Shown piece by piece: positions 53,881-63,875 of a stretch of DNA of 64,000 nucleotides. How positions within the stretch are numbered: the first letter of the stretch is position 1; the number at the start of each line of letters is the position of its first letter. A program made the position numbers and the translations under genes. The notes beneath the pieces were generated by a model that had not been told where the DNA came from, did no database searches, and saw only the letters and a list, made by a program, of their open reading frames with translations. The stretch comes from Bifidobacterium sp. (lineage in GTDB: Bacteria; Actinomycetota; Actinomycetes; Actinomycetales; Bifidobacteriaceae), in NCBI RefSeq assembly GCF_022647885.1, contig NZ_JALCLM010000001.1:930001-994000 (forward strand), given 5' to 3'.

Positions 53881-54924
53881 ATGGATGAGATACGACTGAC
53901 GGGGATTCAACCCAGCGGTGTTACTAGTAGTAACACCGTAGGCGTTGAGTCCCCGTCGTTATGGGCTGACGTAACCATGATGCTTGATTTGCATGAAGCA
54001 GGTAGCAGCGGCGATATCACCACGACTGTGGACTATGAACAAATAGCTAGGCGTGTGGCTACGGTCTTAGATATTAGCCAGCATGAACTTCTCGAAGCCA
54101 CGGCTCAGAACGTGGCTGAATCAGTATTGCTCTCACACAGGGTGCACGAAGTGGTAGTAACTCTTCATCAGCATCGCGCGATGCAAGGGCTGAGCTTACA
54201 AAACGTCTCAGTGAGTATCACTCGCACTCAATCACAGCATCAAGATTCGCGAGTGTCTGCAGCTGCACTGGCGAGTGCTGACCTCAGTAGTGCAGCTCAA
54301 CAAGATGCTCGAGACGGGGATAGTCTCAGGCAGTTGTATGAGGGTGAGCACAACACTTCTGGCGCTGATAGCCAATCACCCGATACAGGGTTATCCACTG
54401 CGACCCGACATCATGCATTTATTGCTATGTCTACGAGTAGTTCCACTACCGCTAACCAGCTACTGCGAATGTCTATTGTGATGTTGGACGGAGTGCCTGG
54501 GAGCCAGGTAATTGGTATTTCACCTCTGTATGGGTATCAATCATCTTCTGGGCTTAGTCGTGCTAGCGCCGTAGTCATGATTGACTGTGTGACGGGAGTT
54601 GAGGAGCTTCAGAGCGTCATACACTCGATTGTCCTCGCTCTGACTCAACAATCTCAAGAGGATGCGCATTTGCCGCAAGAGGTAACTATACGGCTACTCA
54701 GCTATGACGGTCAGAAATTCGTCGCAACAGCGGGCGGTGCAGAAAGCTATCTGCAAGATTATCCTGAGATAGGTGAAGCGTGGGCAGATTTGGATCAGAG
54801 TGTGCATCATAATCATCCAAGTACGTCGACTGATGAGATCAGCAGAAGCGATCGAGATATCAGGGAGCCTATCGCGAGCGTTACAAAAATATCTGATGAC
54901 TGGATTCTTGGAGGAATGGCATGA
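53881..54924 (+). CDS. Degenerate FolB-FolK fusion (probably no longer a folate enzyme)
   Basis: From ATG 53881 the product has 347 residues. Residues 1-115 align with actinobacterial dihydroneopterin aldolase (MDEIRLTGI start; VDYEQIARRV; LLEATAQNVAE) and keep Tyr52 and Glu72. The HG(V)xxxER motif is gone and the catalytic Lys of HKP is Gln (HQH, 96-98). Residues 178-285 follow HPPK (ISPLYGYQ, ASAVVMIDCVTGVEEL) but lack the GSNLGDR loop and the whole R...DLDLL motif. The 65 residues between are Ser/Gln-rich. The frame is open, so it is either a relic kept for another role or recent decay. Its place between ftsH and DUF3180 is the ancestral folate-gene position. Confidence 0.7.
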   Translation: MDEIRLTGIQPSGVTSSNTVGVESPSLWADVTMMLDLHEAGSSGDITTTVDYEQIARRVATVLDISQHELLEATAQNVAESVLLSHRVHEVVVTLHQHRAMQGLSLQNVSVSITRTQSQHQDSRVSAAALASADLSSAAQQDARDGDSLRQLYEGEHNTSGADSQSPDTGLSTATRHHAFIAMSTSSSTTANQLLRMSIVMLDGVPGSQVIGISPLYGYQSSSGLSRASAVVMIDCVTGVEELQSVIHSIVLALTQQSQEDAHLPQEVTIRLLSYDGQKFVATAGGAESYLQDYPEIGEAWADLDQSVHHNHPSTSTDEISRSDRDIREPIASVTKISDDWILGGMA

Positions 54925-55454
54925 AGGCACGTCGTACACCTTGGTGGTATTACCTTATTGCCGCTTTGCTGGGAGCCTTTGCAGGTGCTGGGCTTGTCCG
55001 TCTTACACAAAGTAGTCAAATCAATGTGCTCGGAGCGCCTTGGTTTGTGTCAGCGATGTTAGTGTTAATCGCTGCGATAGTGCTCTATATGGCATGGCAA
55101 GTGCATCTCTATGTCACAGGAAAAAGACGGCAGATGGATGCTACCCGCGCCGTAAACACTTTAGTATTAGCGAAGGCACTTGGTATCGCCGGCGCAGCTC
55201 TATTCGGTTGGTATGGCGGTCAACTACTCATGAGCCTCTCTCACGCAGAAGCCCCCTTTTATGCTGAGGTAATCAAAGAATGTCTGTTTGCTGCAGGAGC
55301 TGCTGTGATTGATATGGTTATCGGCATTATCGCTGAACGGTGGTGTCAGTTGCCACCCAATCAAGGCCCCGAACATCCCAAGGTGAAAGCGGCGCAGCGT
55401 CGAAGTAACGTTGCTAATACTGCCAACAACGAGTGCTCTGAACACCAAAGCTAA
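54921..55454 (+). CDS. DUF3180 membrane protein
   Basis: The start overlaps the preceding stop (ATGA), with GGAGG just upstream. The 177-residue protein has four membrane helices (about 10-28, 40-60, 82-105 and 122-142) and a hydrophilic tail. DUF3180 commonly follows folK in actinobacteria, which supports the identity given to the previous gene. Function unknown. Confidence 0.88.
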   Translation: MKARRTPWWYYLIAALLGAFAGAGLVRLTQSSQINVLGAPWFVSAMLVLIAAIVLYMAWQVHLYVTGKRRQMDATRAVNTLVLAKALGIAGAALFGWYGGQLLMSLSHAEAPFYAEVIKECLFAAGAAVIDMVIGIIAERWCQLPPNQGPEHPKVKAAQRRSNVANTANNECSEHQS

Positions 55455-55487
55455 CATCAATATCTTGGTGTCTCGCTAGACGAAAGC

Positions 55488-55544
55488 GCATAGTGCGATA
55501 CAGATAGCCCTCAAATCGAAGGTGCTACCGATACCGCACTATGC
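55488..55544. terminator. Bidirectional transcript-end hairpin
   Basis: GCATAGTGCG (55488-55497) pairs exactly with CGCACTATGC (55535-55544). It lies between the convergent DUF3180 and tesB genes. The loop is 37 bases and has weaker inner pairing. Confidence 0.6.
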
Positions 55545-55580
55545 AGCTTATTGCTAAGACTCGAAAAGTTGAGATTATAT

Positions 55581-56486
55581 TCAGGATTGTGGTACCCGAA
55601 TCATTGCTTCCTGCGCCATTGCTGCCACTAATACACCGTCTTGGGAATACACCTTGGATTGGCTAAGACCACGACCGTGAGCTGCCGTAGGTGTGTCTTG
55701 CACATACAGATGCCACTGACTCATATCGACATCTCGATACCACCACATGGAGTGATCAAGTGAAGCATATGAGATTCCTGGCGTCGTCATACTCAATCCT
55801 GCTCTACGTAGAACAGGTTCCATCATAATTTGGTCACACCCCAGTGCGAGCATGGCACGATTCATCATCTGCGACACCTCAGCGGTACCGTCGGTACGCA
55901 TCCACACCATCTGCTTGCCGGAGTCGTGAGACACTGCATGCTTGTCAACACCTAGGAGGATTGAGGGAGTGACGTGACGAATTTCAAAGGGAGATTTTGT
56001 CGCGTAATAATGTGCAAATTGCGATTTATCGGCATACGGCGCCATGAGTTCTTTAGCACTGGGTAAGCCCTCAGGATCTGGAATATTCTCAGGCATAGGA
56101 TCCGCGAATTCGACACCCTCTTGATCGGGAATCTGGAAGCTAGTGATAGCTGTAAGAATCGTCCCTTCAGACTGCGTGGCATTGACCCTACGTGCAGAGA
56201 ACGAACGACCATCACGCAAATTCTCAACATCGAAGAGTACATCTTGATGAATATCGCCTGCTGTTACAAAATATCCGTGAATCGAGTGGGGAAGACGGCC
56301 TTCTGGCACTGTTTTTCCAGCGGCAATAACCGATTGCGCAATGACCTGGCCGCCGTATACCCGACCAGTGGGGAAGAATAAACTTTCCCCATTCACATAT
56401 GTGTGACTACGATATGCTGACGGTTCACCGAGTTCCAACACCTTGACTAAATGCTCCAGAGGAGTCATCGTATCCGTATTTGGCAT
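55581..56486 (-). CDS. tesB: Acyl-CoA thioesterase II
   Basis: Hydrolyses fatty acyl-CoA. AAGGGG precedes ATG 56486; 301 residues, with the double-hotdog fold. The family landmarks are RVYGGQVIAQSV near 42, HGYFVTAGD near 70 and SLDHSMWWYRD near 240, whose Asp is catalytic. Bifidobacteria have little beta-oxidation, so its role may be fatty-acid supply or detoxification (inference). It is monocistronic. Confidence 0.93.
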   Translation of the reverse strand: MPNTDTMTPLEHLVKVLELGEPSAYRSHTYVNGESLFFPTGRVYGGQVIAQSVIAAGKTVPEGRLPHSIHGYFVTAGDIHQDVLFDVENLRDGRSFSARRVNATQSEGTILTAITSFQIPDQEGVEFADPMPENIPDPEGLPSAKELMAPYADKSQFAHYYATKSPFEIRHVTPSILLGVDKHAVSHDSGKQMVWMRTDGTAEVSQMMNRAMLALGCDQIMMEPVLRRAGLSMTTPGISYASLDHSMWWYRDVDMSQWHLYVQDTPTAAHGRGLSQSKVYSQDGVLVAAMAQEAMIRVPQS

Positions 56487-56675
56487 AGTTCCCCTTCATG
56501 TTTCTTCATCAGTACCGTTCATGAGCTTATCTAGCATGATCAGCTCATGAGTTCTGCTGAACAGTCTAACGGCAGGAGGTAAAAAGCTCTCCTCGTTTTG
56601 TAACGAAAAGATGCAGATAGGTAAACGTAGGATGACGAGTCGGCTACCTAAGAGTGGCCGACTCGTCGACATAAG

Positions 56676-58352
56676 CTACCGACGAAGCTTGCGATGCAAG
56701 CGGTGAGGTTTTGAAGCCTCTTCACCTAGACGACTCACTTTGTTTTCCTGATACGCCTGGAAATTACCTTCGAACCAATACCAGTTGGCAGGGTCCTCAT
56801 CAGTGCCTTCCCAAGCGAGAATATGGGTGCAAATACGGTCAAGGAACCAACGATCGTGGGAGATTACCACAGCGCAGCCAGGGAAGCCTAGCAAAGCATT
56901 TTCCAAACTTTCCAAGGTTTCTACATCAAGATCGTTAGTAGGCTCATCGAGTAAAAGCAGGTTGCCACCCTGCTTAAGTGTTAATGCAAGATTCAAACGA
57001 TTACGTTCACCACCAGACAACACGCCTGCAGGCTTCTGCTGATCTGAACCTTTGAAACCAAAGCTGGCCACGTATGCTCGAGTGGGTACTTCTACACCGG
57101 CTACTTCCATAAAATCAAGGCCGTCGGAGACGACTTCCCACAAAGTCTTGTCAGGATCAATGCCTTCACGATTCTGATCCACATAAGAAATTTTTACCGT
57201 ATCGCCAATCTCTAATGTGCCGCTGGTAATGTCTTCAAGACCGACGATGGTTTTAAACAGCGTAGATTTACCGACGCCGTTAGGACCAATCACACCAACA
57301 ATACCGTTTCGGGGCAAAGTGAAACTCAAATCATCGATGAGTACGCGATCGCCGAAAGCCTTATGAATATGATCAGCTTCCAATACTTTGGATCCCAGTC
57401 GTGGCCCCGGTGGAATCTGCACTTCAGAGAAGTCCAGTTTCTTGTTCTGACGCGCATCTGATTCCATTTGCTCGTAGCGTTCAAGACGAGCCTTGTTCTT
57501 TGCCTGTCGTGCCTTGGGGGAGCTGCGTACCCAGTCTAGTTCTGAGTTCAGTCGCTTAGAAAGTTTGGCATCTTTTTGACCTTGGACTTCAAGACGCTTG
57601 GCTTTAGTTTCCAAATAGGTGGTGTAGTTGCCTTGGTACGGATACAGATGGCCGCGGTCTACCTCACAGATCCACTCAGCAACATTGTCGAGGAAGTACC
57701 TATCGTGAGTCACTGCAAGCACAGCGCCTTTGTATGTGTGTAGGAACTGCTCAAGCCATAATATTGATTCGGCATCCAAATGGTTAGTTGGCTCGTCGAG
57801 AAGCAACAGGTCAGGGGCCTCAAGCAGCAACTTACATAGGGCTACTCGGCGACGCTCCCCACCGGAAAGTACCGTAACTGGAGTATCGGAGTCGGGGCAT
57901 TGCAACGCATCCATGGCTTGCTCAAGTTGACTATCAAGATCCCAAGCATCAGCGGCATCGATCTGCTCCTGCAAGGTACCCATTTCAGCCATAAGCTTGT
58001 CAAAATCAGCATTAGGGTCGGCCATTTCCTCACCGATGGCATTAAAACGTCTAATCTTGGCTTTCATTTCACCGAAAGCCTGCTCAATATTTTCGCCAAC
58101 GGTTTTATCTTCATCAAGCGGCGGCTCCTGTTGAAGAATCCCCACAGAATACCCTGGGGAGAGTTGTGCTTCGCCGTTCGAAACGGTATCAAGGCCCGCC
58201 ATGATCTTCAGCAAAGTTGACTTACCCATGCCGTTAGGGCCAACCACGCCGATTTTGGCTCCTGGAATGAAACTTAGTGTTACGTCGTCGAGGATTACTC
58301 GATCGCCGAATGCCTTGCGCGCTTTGATCATTTGGTAGATGAAATCAGCCAA
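56676..58352 (-). CDS. ettA: Energy-dependent translational throttle protein EttA (ABC-F)
   Basis: A TTG start at 58352, five bases after AGGA, gives 558 residues. There are two ATPase domains without membrane segments: GPNGMGKST (about 37-45), LSGGERRRVALC, DEPTNHLDAES, and GPNGVGKST (about 354-362), LSGGERNRLNLAL, DEPTNDLDVET. The basic linker between them (VQGQKDAKLSKRLNSELDWVRSSPKARQAKNKARL) is the P-site tRNA-interaction motif of ABC-F proteins. EttA gates elongation at the ribosome E site according to ATP level. The length and motifs match EttA closely. Confidence 0.95.
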   Translation of the reverse strand: MADFIYQMIKARKAFGDRVILDDVTLSFIPGAKIGVVGPNGMGKSTLLKIMAGLDTVSNGEAQLSPGYSVGILQQEPPLDEDKTVGENIEQAFGEMKAKIRRFNAIGEEMADPNADFDKLMAEMGTLQEQIDAADAWDLDSQLEQAMDALQCPDSDTPVTVLSGGERRRVALCKLLLEAPDLLLLDEPTNHLDAESILWLEQFLHTYKGAVLAVTHDRYFLDNVAEWICEVDRGHLYPYQGNYTTYLETKAKRLEVQGQKDAKLSKRLNSELDWVRSSPKARQAKNKARLERYEQMESDARQNKKLDFSEVQIPPGPRLGSKVLEADHIHKAFGDRVLIDDLSFTLPRNGIVGVIGPNGVGKSTLFKTIVGLEDITSGTLEIGDTVKISYVDQNREGIDPDKTLWEVVSDGLDFMEVAGVEVPTRAYVASFGFKGSDQQKPAGVLSGGERNRLNLALTLKQGGNLLLLDEPTNDLDVETLESLENALLGFPGCAVVISHDRWFLDRICTHILAWEGTDEDPANWYWFEGNFQAYQENKVSRLGEEASKPHRLHRKLRR

Positions 58353-58492
58353 CTTGTTCCTGCTCTCACATTGCTTGTTCTTGATTGTTTGTGCGATTGA
58401 TTTCCCTATAACAATCAGGTCTTAAATATCCGCTACAGCTTAGCTGAAATACTTGACTGCTGCATGGTTGCAGTTGTACTCGAGATATCCGT

Positions 58493-58600
58493 TTCTGTAG
58501 GGATTTCTATGCTAACTCAATGTATCAATTTTTCGCATCCTTGGAATCTCAACGATCTCAAGAAAGAAAACAACGTAGCTAACAAACAATCCCTACACAA
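58493..58600. repeat. TIR element copy 6 (108 bp)
   Basis: The left arm TTCTGTAGGGATT (58493-58505) has one change; the right arm AATCCCTACACAA (58588-58600) is exact. The central core seen in copies 2-5 is not clear here. It lies in the 316-bp spacer 58353-58668 downstream of prmC and upstream of ettA (both minus strand). No gene is visible in that spacer. Confidence 0.75.
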
Positions 58601-58668
58601 TCGAGAACTCTCGTCAATTACAGTGATAATTCAGGTGAAAAATAGTGATATTGCTGAAAGTGATGGAG

Positions 58669-59700
58669 TTACAGCGTCGCAACCAGAAAACGAGGACGTC
58701 CTGTTAAATCATCCGCGGTACGTGCATGTGTAAATCCGTGTTGACGAGCCTGATCGCATAGTGCTTTAGCTTGAGTGATGTCATGTTCCATAAGCAACAC
58801 ACCACCTTGATGCAGGAAGGATGAAGCTCTGCGAATAATCGCTGCAGGTATGCGCAGTCCATCAGCTGAGCCGCCATACAGTGCCATTGCTGGATCCCAA
58901 TCAACTACTTCAGGTTGAGTCGGAGCGTTATCTTCAGGAATATATGGTGGATTAGAAATCACCATATCGATAGAACCGTCCAGTTCATCAAGAGTGGCAG
59001 AGTCAGTGGCATCAGCCAAAGCAAGTTGGTATTGGGTAGGGGAGATGCCGGCATTGTCAATCAATGCGTCGCGGTTCTTAGCAGTCCACACGCTTGCGGC
59101 GGGACTGCGTTCCACAGCCCAGACTTGTGCCTTCGGGAGCTCTTTACACAGAGATAAGCCAATAACTCCACTACCGGCACATAAATCTACAATTCGCGGC
59201 TTCACGATGTGCTGTTGTTGTATCCAATCAATACCTGACTGAACAAGGCTTTCCGTTTCAGGTCGGGGTATAAACACCCCTGGACCCACTTGCACATCAA
59301 TGTATCGAAACCAAGTGTGTCCCTGTATGAGTTGCAAGGGCTCTCGCTGCATACGCCGGACAACCTGACTCGATAAATCGTTAAGTAACTTCTGGGGGGT
59401 TATTGGTGCTGCAGCAGCTGTTGAGGACAATTCTGGTGCTGATACAGGCATCATATCCACAACGGTTTTGTTAAGAATTTCTGCCATACGCAAATCAGCA
59501 AGGCTCATCGAGAAAGCTTCGGACACCAACATCCTCGCATCGTGCTCAGGCGTATCGATTCCTGCAGACAGCAACTGTCCGCTGATGCTACGCACAAGAC
59601 CGCTCAGCGTAGCAGTAAGTGCTGTGCTGAGATCCACATTGAGCTGATTACCACTGTTGCTCGATGCTTGTGCAAGTGGGCGTGGTGAGGAAGAATTCAC
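58669..59700 (-). CDS. prmC: Peptide chain release factor N5-glutamine methyltransferase
   Basis: Methylates the GGQ glutamine of release factors. The 343-residue protein has a helical N-terminal domain and a SAM domain with [14 protein letters not shown] near 165 and the catalytic [10 protein letters not shown] near 245. A Ser/Ala-rich insertion (about 85-105) is unusual. Its GTG start overlaps the prfA stop by four bases (GTGA), so enzyme and substrate are made together. Confidence 0.94.
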   Translation of the reverse strand: MNSSSPRPLAQASSNSGNQLNVDLSTALTATLSGLVRSISGQLLSAGIDTPEHDARMLVSEAFSMSLADLRMAEILNKTVVDMMPVSAPELSSTAAAAPITPQKLLNDLSSQVVRRMQREPLQLIQGHTWFRYIDVQVGPGVFIPRPETESLVQSGIDWIQQQHIVKPRIVDLCAGSGVIGLSLCKELPKAQVWAVERSPAASVWTAKNRDALIDNAGISPTQYQLALADATDSATLDELDGSIDMVISNPPYIPEDNAPTQPEVVDWDPAMALYGGSADGLRIPAAIIRRASSFLHQGGVLLMEHDITQAKALCDQARQHGFTHARTADDLTGRPRFLVATL

Positions 59701-60788
59701 TGCTTACGTTCAAGTCTTTCGGCTTCATCCGCACTGATATCGGAGTTAATAATCTCTTGTAGGTCACCATCGAGTACTTGATCAAGGTTATAGGCCTTGT
59801 ATCCAGTACGGTGATCGACAATACGGTTTTCAGGGAAGTTGTAAGTGCGTATGCGCTCAGAGCGGTCAAGAGAACGGACCTGTGAGTGACGCATATCTGC
59901 GGCTTCTGCAGCATCTTGCTCGTGTTTCATAGCGAGAAGTCGTGACTTCAAAACACGCAGAGCAGCTTGCCGATTTTGAATCTGTGATTTCTGATCCTGC
60001 ATACTGACCACAATCCCCGTGGGGATATGGGTCATACGGACGGCTGAATACGTGGTGTTCACCGACTGCCCACCAGGACCGGAACTCATGAAGATGTCAA
60101 TCTTCAGATCCTTGGCGTCGATATCAATCTCGTCGTCATCTTCATCAGCTTCCGGAAACACAATCACACCAGCAGCCGAGGTTTGAATGCGGCCCTGTGA
60201 CTCGGTTACAGGGACACGTTGCACACGATGTACTCCACCTTCGTATTTCAAGCTTGCCCATACGCCATCAGCCGGAGCTACAGTGCCCTTTGAGCGAATA
60301 GCCAGCTGAATATCTTTGATACCACCAAGCTCTGTAGTATTTTCGTTCATCACTTCTGTGGACCAACCACGCTTTTCGGTATAACGGGTGTACATACGCA
60401 GCAAATCACCAGCGAACAGAGCAGCTTCTTCGCCACCGCTGCCAGCTTTAATTTCCATAATCGTATTGCGTGAATCGTCAGGGTCACGAGGAATCAATGC
60501 AGTGCGCAAACGTTCGGCAGCCTCAGGTATGTTGGCCTCTAATCGTTTGGCTTCTTCAGCAAAGTCGCTGTCTTCTGCCGCCATCTCTTGAGCTGCTTCG
60601 TAGTCATCTATAAGGTGTTGGTATTCACGATAAATGCTGACAATGGAACCAAGTTCCGCATGCCGGCGCCCAAGCTTACGCATAGCGTTCGGATCGGAGG
60701 CAACCGCAGGATCGCTCATCTGCTGCTCTATGCGTTGGTACTCGCTAAGAGCTGTAGCAGCTGCGGGAAATTGTTCATCGGATGGCAC
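59697..60788 (-). CDS. prfA: Peptide chain release factor 1
   Basis: Ends translation at UAA and UAG. GTG 60788 follows GAGGT. The 363-residue protein has the helical domain 1, [14 protein letters not shown] near 115, the codon-reading PVT in [15 protein letters not shown] near 185, and the catalytic GGQ in [16 protein letters not shown] near 237. No frameshift is needed, unlike prfB. It is coupled to prmC. Confidence 0.97.
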   Translation of the reverse strand: MPSDEQFPAAATALSEYQRIEQQMSDPAVASDPNAMRKLGRRHAELGSIVSIYREYQHLIDDYEAAQEMAAEDSDFAEEAKRLEANIPEAAERLRTALIPRDPDDSRNTIMEIKAGSGGEEAALFAGDLLRMYTRYTEKRGWSTEVMNENTTELGGIKDIQLAIRSKGTVAPADGVWASLKYEGGVHRVQRVPVTESQGRIQTSAAGVIVFPEADEDDDEIDIDAKDLKIDIFMSSGPGGQSVNTTYSAVRMTHIPTGIVVSMQDQKSQIQNRQAALRVLKSRLLAMKHEQDAAEAADMRHSQVRSLDRSERIRTYNFPENRIVDHRTGYKAYNLDQVLDGDLQEIINSDISADEAERLERKQ

Positions 60789-60852
60789 TCTTGACCTCTA
60801 ATCAATCAACATTACTTTTGCGCAGAAATACTGGCATGATTTACGGATATAT

Positions 60853-60908
60853 AAAAACGCCAGTCCAGTTTTAGACATGACAAACATGCCCAAACTGAGG
60901 CTGGCGTT
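60853..60908 (-). terminator. Terminator of rpmE
   Basis: AACGCCAG and CTGGCGTT form the base of the stem, with CAGTTT/AAACTG and CATG/CATG pairs above. On the minus strand TTTTTATAT follows. prfA lies beyond it and so may be separately transcribed. Confidence 0.8.
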
Positions 60909-60915
60909 ACACAAG

Positions 60916-61128
60916 CTACTTGTTCTTCTTACCGTAGCGAGCTTCGAAGCGTGCGACACGGCCACCCGTGTCGAGAATCTTCTGCTTGCCGGTATAGAAG
61001 GGATGGCACTTCGAGCAGACATCGACGGTCATGTGATCGCCTGCTGCAGTGGAGCGCGTAACAAAGCTATTGCCGCATGAGCACAGCACTTCTACTGCGT
61101 GATATTCAGGATGGATACCCTGCTTCAT
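60916..61128 (-). CDS. rpmE: Large-subunit ribosomal protein bL31 (zinc form)
   Basis: AGGAG lies five bases before ATG 61128. The 70-residue protein has the four zinc cysteines: CSCGNSF near 16 and [13 protein letters not shown] near 37. This is the zinc-binding C+ form; C- forms replace it in low zinc. No C- copy is in view. Confidence 0.97.
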   Translation of the reverse strand: MKQGIHPEYHAVEVLCSCGNSFVTRSTAAGDHMTVDVCSKCHPFYTGKQKILDTGGRVARFEARYGKKNK

Positions 61129-61515
61129 GGTTACTCCTAGGGGTCAAGGGAACCGGGTCGCCATATCCTTGTGACAGACGTGAACCGGAACCTTCGAGAT
61201 TATACGTCGCGGGCGGGATTTGCGCCCCAAGCGCATGCTAGAAGCTCCAGTTCAGAGTGTGAATCCTGTCGAGACTGTGCAACTGCTCGCACGACACCCC
61301 GAAAGTCAGACCGCTCGCATACGGGAACACATACTTCCCTACTGATACATGAAGATGCACACTCGTAAAGATCATGCTGAGCACGAAAGAGCTTGTCCAT
61401 CACATACTTATACAATGAGTATAAATTGATGACAATCAAGCAGTCATTGTTTCCGTGCGACAACGACGTCCGCACAGCAGCATGACGCATATCTCTAAGC
61501 TGAAAGGTATCAACT
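61129..61515. promoter_or_regulatory. Gene-free divergent spacer before the AGE isomerase gene
   Basis: A 387-bp region divergent between rpmE and the isomerase gene. TTATAC (61408-61413) and GTATAA (61419-61424) form an inverted pair in an AT-rich stretch about 95 bases before the isomerase start and could be a -10 region with an operator. Nothing else is recognisable. AAAGG is the ribosome site ahead of 61516. Confidence 0.4.
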
Positions 61516-62790
61516 ATGGCAGTTGACCGGCAACAGGATCCAGAAGCATACGAATTTGGTAATGAGAAACACCACCAATACCTCGCCGAACTTCGCAAAG
61601 ATCTCTTAACGTTTGGACAGCATTTCGCCACCGCTCAAGGAGCTTCATACTACCTTGACTCTCTAGGAAAACCAGATACCCAACAAGGCATACACACCTG
61701 GATTTCCAGCCGAATGGCGCACGTTTATACCTTAGATGAGATTGAAGGGCACAGCGCAAGTGCATCGCTCGTAGATGCAGCTCTTGCAGGGCTGACCGGC
61801 TTGCTCCATGACGACGCTCATGGTGGATGGTATTCATCAATTGATGCCCATGGCATCCCACAACAACGCAAAGTCTGCTACGCCCATGCTTTTGTCATAT
61901 TGGCAGCTACATCAACCACACTAACAAGCCATCAGGGTGCCCGTAAATTGCTTGACGAGTCAGTCAATATATTTATGGAACACTTTTGGGATGATACACA
62001 AGGATTAACCGTCGATTCTTGGAACGAAGATTTTACACAAGCGGATTCATATCGTGGTCTTAATGCAAATATGCACACAGTCGAAGCATTTCTTGCACTC
62101 GCGGATGTACTTCATCAAGAAGAGTGGCGCAGGCGAGCTGGCAGAATCATCACCAGAGTCCTAGCTTGGGCAGAGCATAACCAGTGGCGTATCCCAGAAC
62201 ATTTCACGAGCGAATGGGAGCCATTGCTTGAATTCAACAATGATAAGAGAGACGATCAGTTCAAACCCTATGGCGCCACCCCAGGGCATGGCATCGAATG
62301 GTCACGGCTTATTACGCAGTATGCACTCAGTGCAGAATCGATTCCAAGCAGAGAACGAGACCGTCTTATTATCTTGGCTAGGCAACTGTTTGGAACAGCG
62401 CTTCACGATGCTTGGGCTAGCGCTCGCGGGAATCATCAAGGGCTGAGCTACACCACAGATTGGCAGGGAAACACGGTGGTGGGTGATCGTATGCACTGGA
62501 CCTTAGCTGAAGCTGTTAATGCTGCTGCCACTCTATATACAGTGACCGGCGATGAGGAATATGCCGACTGGTATCGCGTGTTCTGGCAATTTATTGATGA
62601 GTATCTAGTCGACCACGTTAACGGTTCCTGGTTCCATCAACTCAATGCTGAAAATCAAGTAATTGCAACGGTATGGAAAGGGAAACCTGATCTGTATCAC
62701 GCTGTGCAAGCAACACTCATACCGCAGTTGAGCCCCTCGATGTCTGTAGCATCCGCCCTGAAAGCTCAGCTTGAATCCATCTCTTTGTAA
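61516..62790 (+). CDS. AGE-family sugar isomerase/epimerase (YihS-like)
   Basis: The 424-residue protein is an alpha/alpha-barrel of the N-acylglucosamine 2-epimerase group. The signatures RMAHVYTL near 66, LNANMHTVEAFLAL near 180, PGHGIEWSRL near 255, RMHWTLAEAVNAA near 325 and GKPDLYHAVQATL near 393 place it near D-mannose isomerase and sulfoquinovose isomerase YihS rather than the GlcNAc epimerases. The basic and His residues of the active site are present. The substrate is probably mannose or a similar aldose. It is followed by a convergent SDR gene. Confidence 0.85.
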   Translation: MAVDRQQDPEAYEFGNEKHHQYLAELRKDLLTFGQHFATAQGASYYLDSLGKPDTQQGIHTWISSRMAHVYTLDEIEGHSASASLVDAALAGLTGLLHDDAHGGWYSSIDAHGIPQQRKVCYAHAFVILAATSTTLTSHQGARKLLDESVNIFMEHFWDDTQGLTVDSWNEDFTQADSYRGLNANMHTVEAFLALADVLHQEEWRRRAGRIITRVLAWAEHNQWRIPEHFTSEWEPLLEFNNDKRDDQFKPYGATPGHGIEWSRLITQYALSAESIPSRERDRLIILARQLFGTALHDAWASARGNHQGLSYTTDWQGNTVVGDRMHWTLAEAVNAAATLYTVTGDEEYADWYRVFWQFIDEYLVDHVNGSWFHQLNAENQVIATVWKGKPDLYHAVQATLIPQLSPSMSVASALKAQLESISL

Positions 62791-62825
62791 AACTCAACTC
62801 GGCATGAGAATGTGCGCTCAGTGCT

Positions 62826-63587
62826 TCACTCTTGCACTGGCTGACCGCTATAAATCTCGAAGCCTGCAGAGACGGGTATATTTTCTCCGGTGATGGGATT
62901 GGATTCATCAGAAGCCAGGAAGTACATGGTTCGCGCAACATCTTCTGGCTGAACTAGCCTGCCCAGAGGGCTGGCCTGCGTGAAGTCATCGATGACTGGC
63001 TGAGGATTGCTTTTGAACATCGGAGTCATTGTTGGTCCAGGATTAACATTATTCACGCGAATGCCATATTTTCCATAGTCAAGAGCCATAGCTCGCACCA
63101 GATTTACGACTGCACCTTTTGCTGCGTTATACACAGCCATGTTGTAGTCCCCCTGAAGACCGGGAATTGAAGCGGTGTTAACAATCGTTCCTGATTTACG
63201 TTCTATCATTTCTGGCACGAATGCCTTAGTTGTCAGAAAAATGGACTTCACATCAGTAGCCATAACCCGATCCCACGTAACTTCATCGAGTTCATGGACT
63301 GCACCTTTGGCAAAAATACCTGCGTTATTAATTACACTGTGGACTTGATGGAATTTGCGGTGAGTTGCTTCGGCAAGGTTGTTGACAGATTCCTCGCTAG
63401 AAACATCGCATTGTTCAAATGCCACTCGCTCAGGAGTAAATTGCGCAGATAGTTCGTTATATACTTCCTCACCCAGTGAAGCGTTGAAGTCGGCCATCAT
63501 GACATTCCAACCTTTGTTCAGGAACTGCTTCGAAGCACTTAATCCAATACCTGATACTCCGCCGGTGATTACGACTGTGTTGCTCAT
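62826..63587 (-). CDS. SDR-family oxidoreductase
   Basis: AGGGG precedes ATG 63587; 253 residues. The classical SDR motifs are TGGVSGIG (NAD(P) binding), NNAGIF, the catalytic Ser in NTAS and YNAAK. The acidic ADFN after the second strand suggests NAD preference. The substrate is unknown; a sugar alcohol or polyol is plausible beside a sugar isomerase. It is divergent from the partial transporter gene. Confidence 0.9.
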   Translation of the reverse strand: MSNTVVITGGVSGIGLSASKQFLNKGWNVMMADFNASLGEEVYNELSAQFTPERVAFEQCDVSSEESVNNLAEATHRKFHQVHSVINNAGIFAKGAVHELDEVTWDRVMATDVKSIFLTTKAFVPEMIERKSGTIVNTASIPGLQGDYNMAVYNAAKGAVVNLVRAMALDYGKYGIRVNNVNPGPTMTPMFKSNPQPVIDDFTQASPLGRLVQPEDVARTMYFLASDESNPITGENIPVSAGFEIYSGQPVQE

Positions 63588-63875
63588 CAACTGCCCCTAT
63601 CTCAAAAGAAAAAGTCTGACCGCATAAAGCTTGGTTCTAGTGCTACTTCTGAACTGCAGTTCGCTTCTCAGCCATGGCGTCACCCGACCAGATAACAGCG
63701 ATCGCATGTTCTGTGATGCTGCACCGCCGAATTGTGCTGATTACTTTTTGGAGTAGAACTATGTGAAACACCGTAGTGCTGCTGGTTGACGTATGAATCC
63801 GCTGGATGCTCTTCGAGGGATATAGGTCGATTGTTGTGAACTGGTGATGATGTCTGCGTAGAAAGGGCGACTGGA

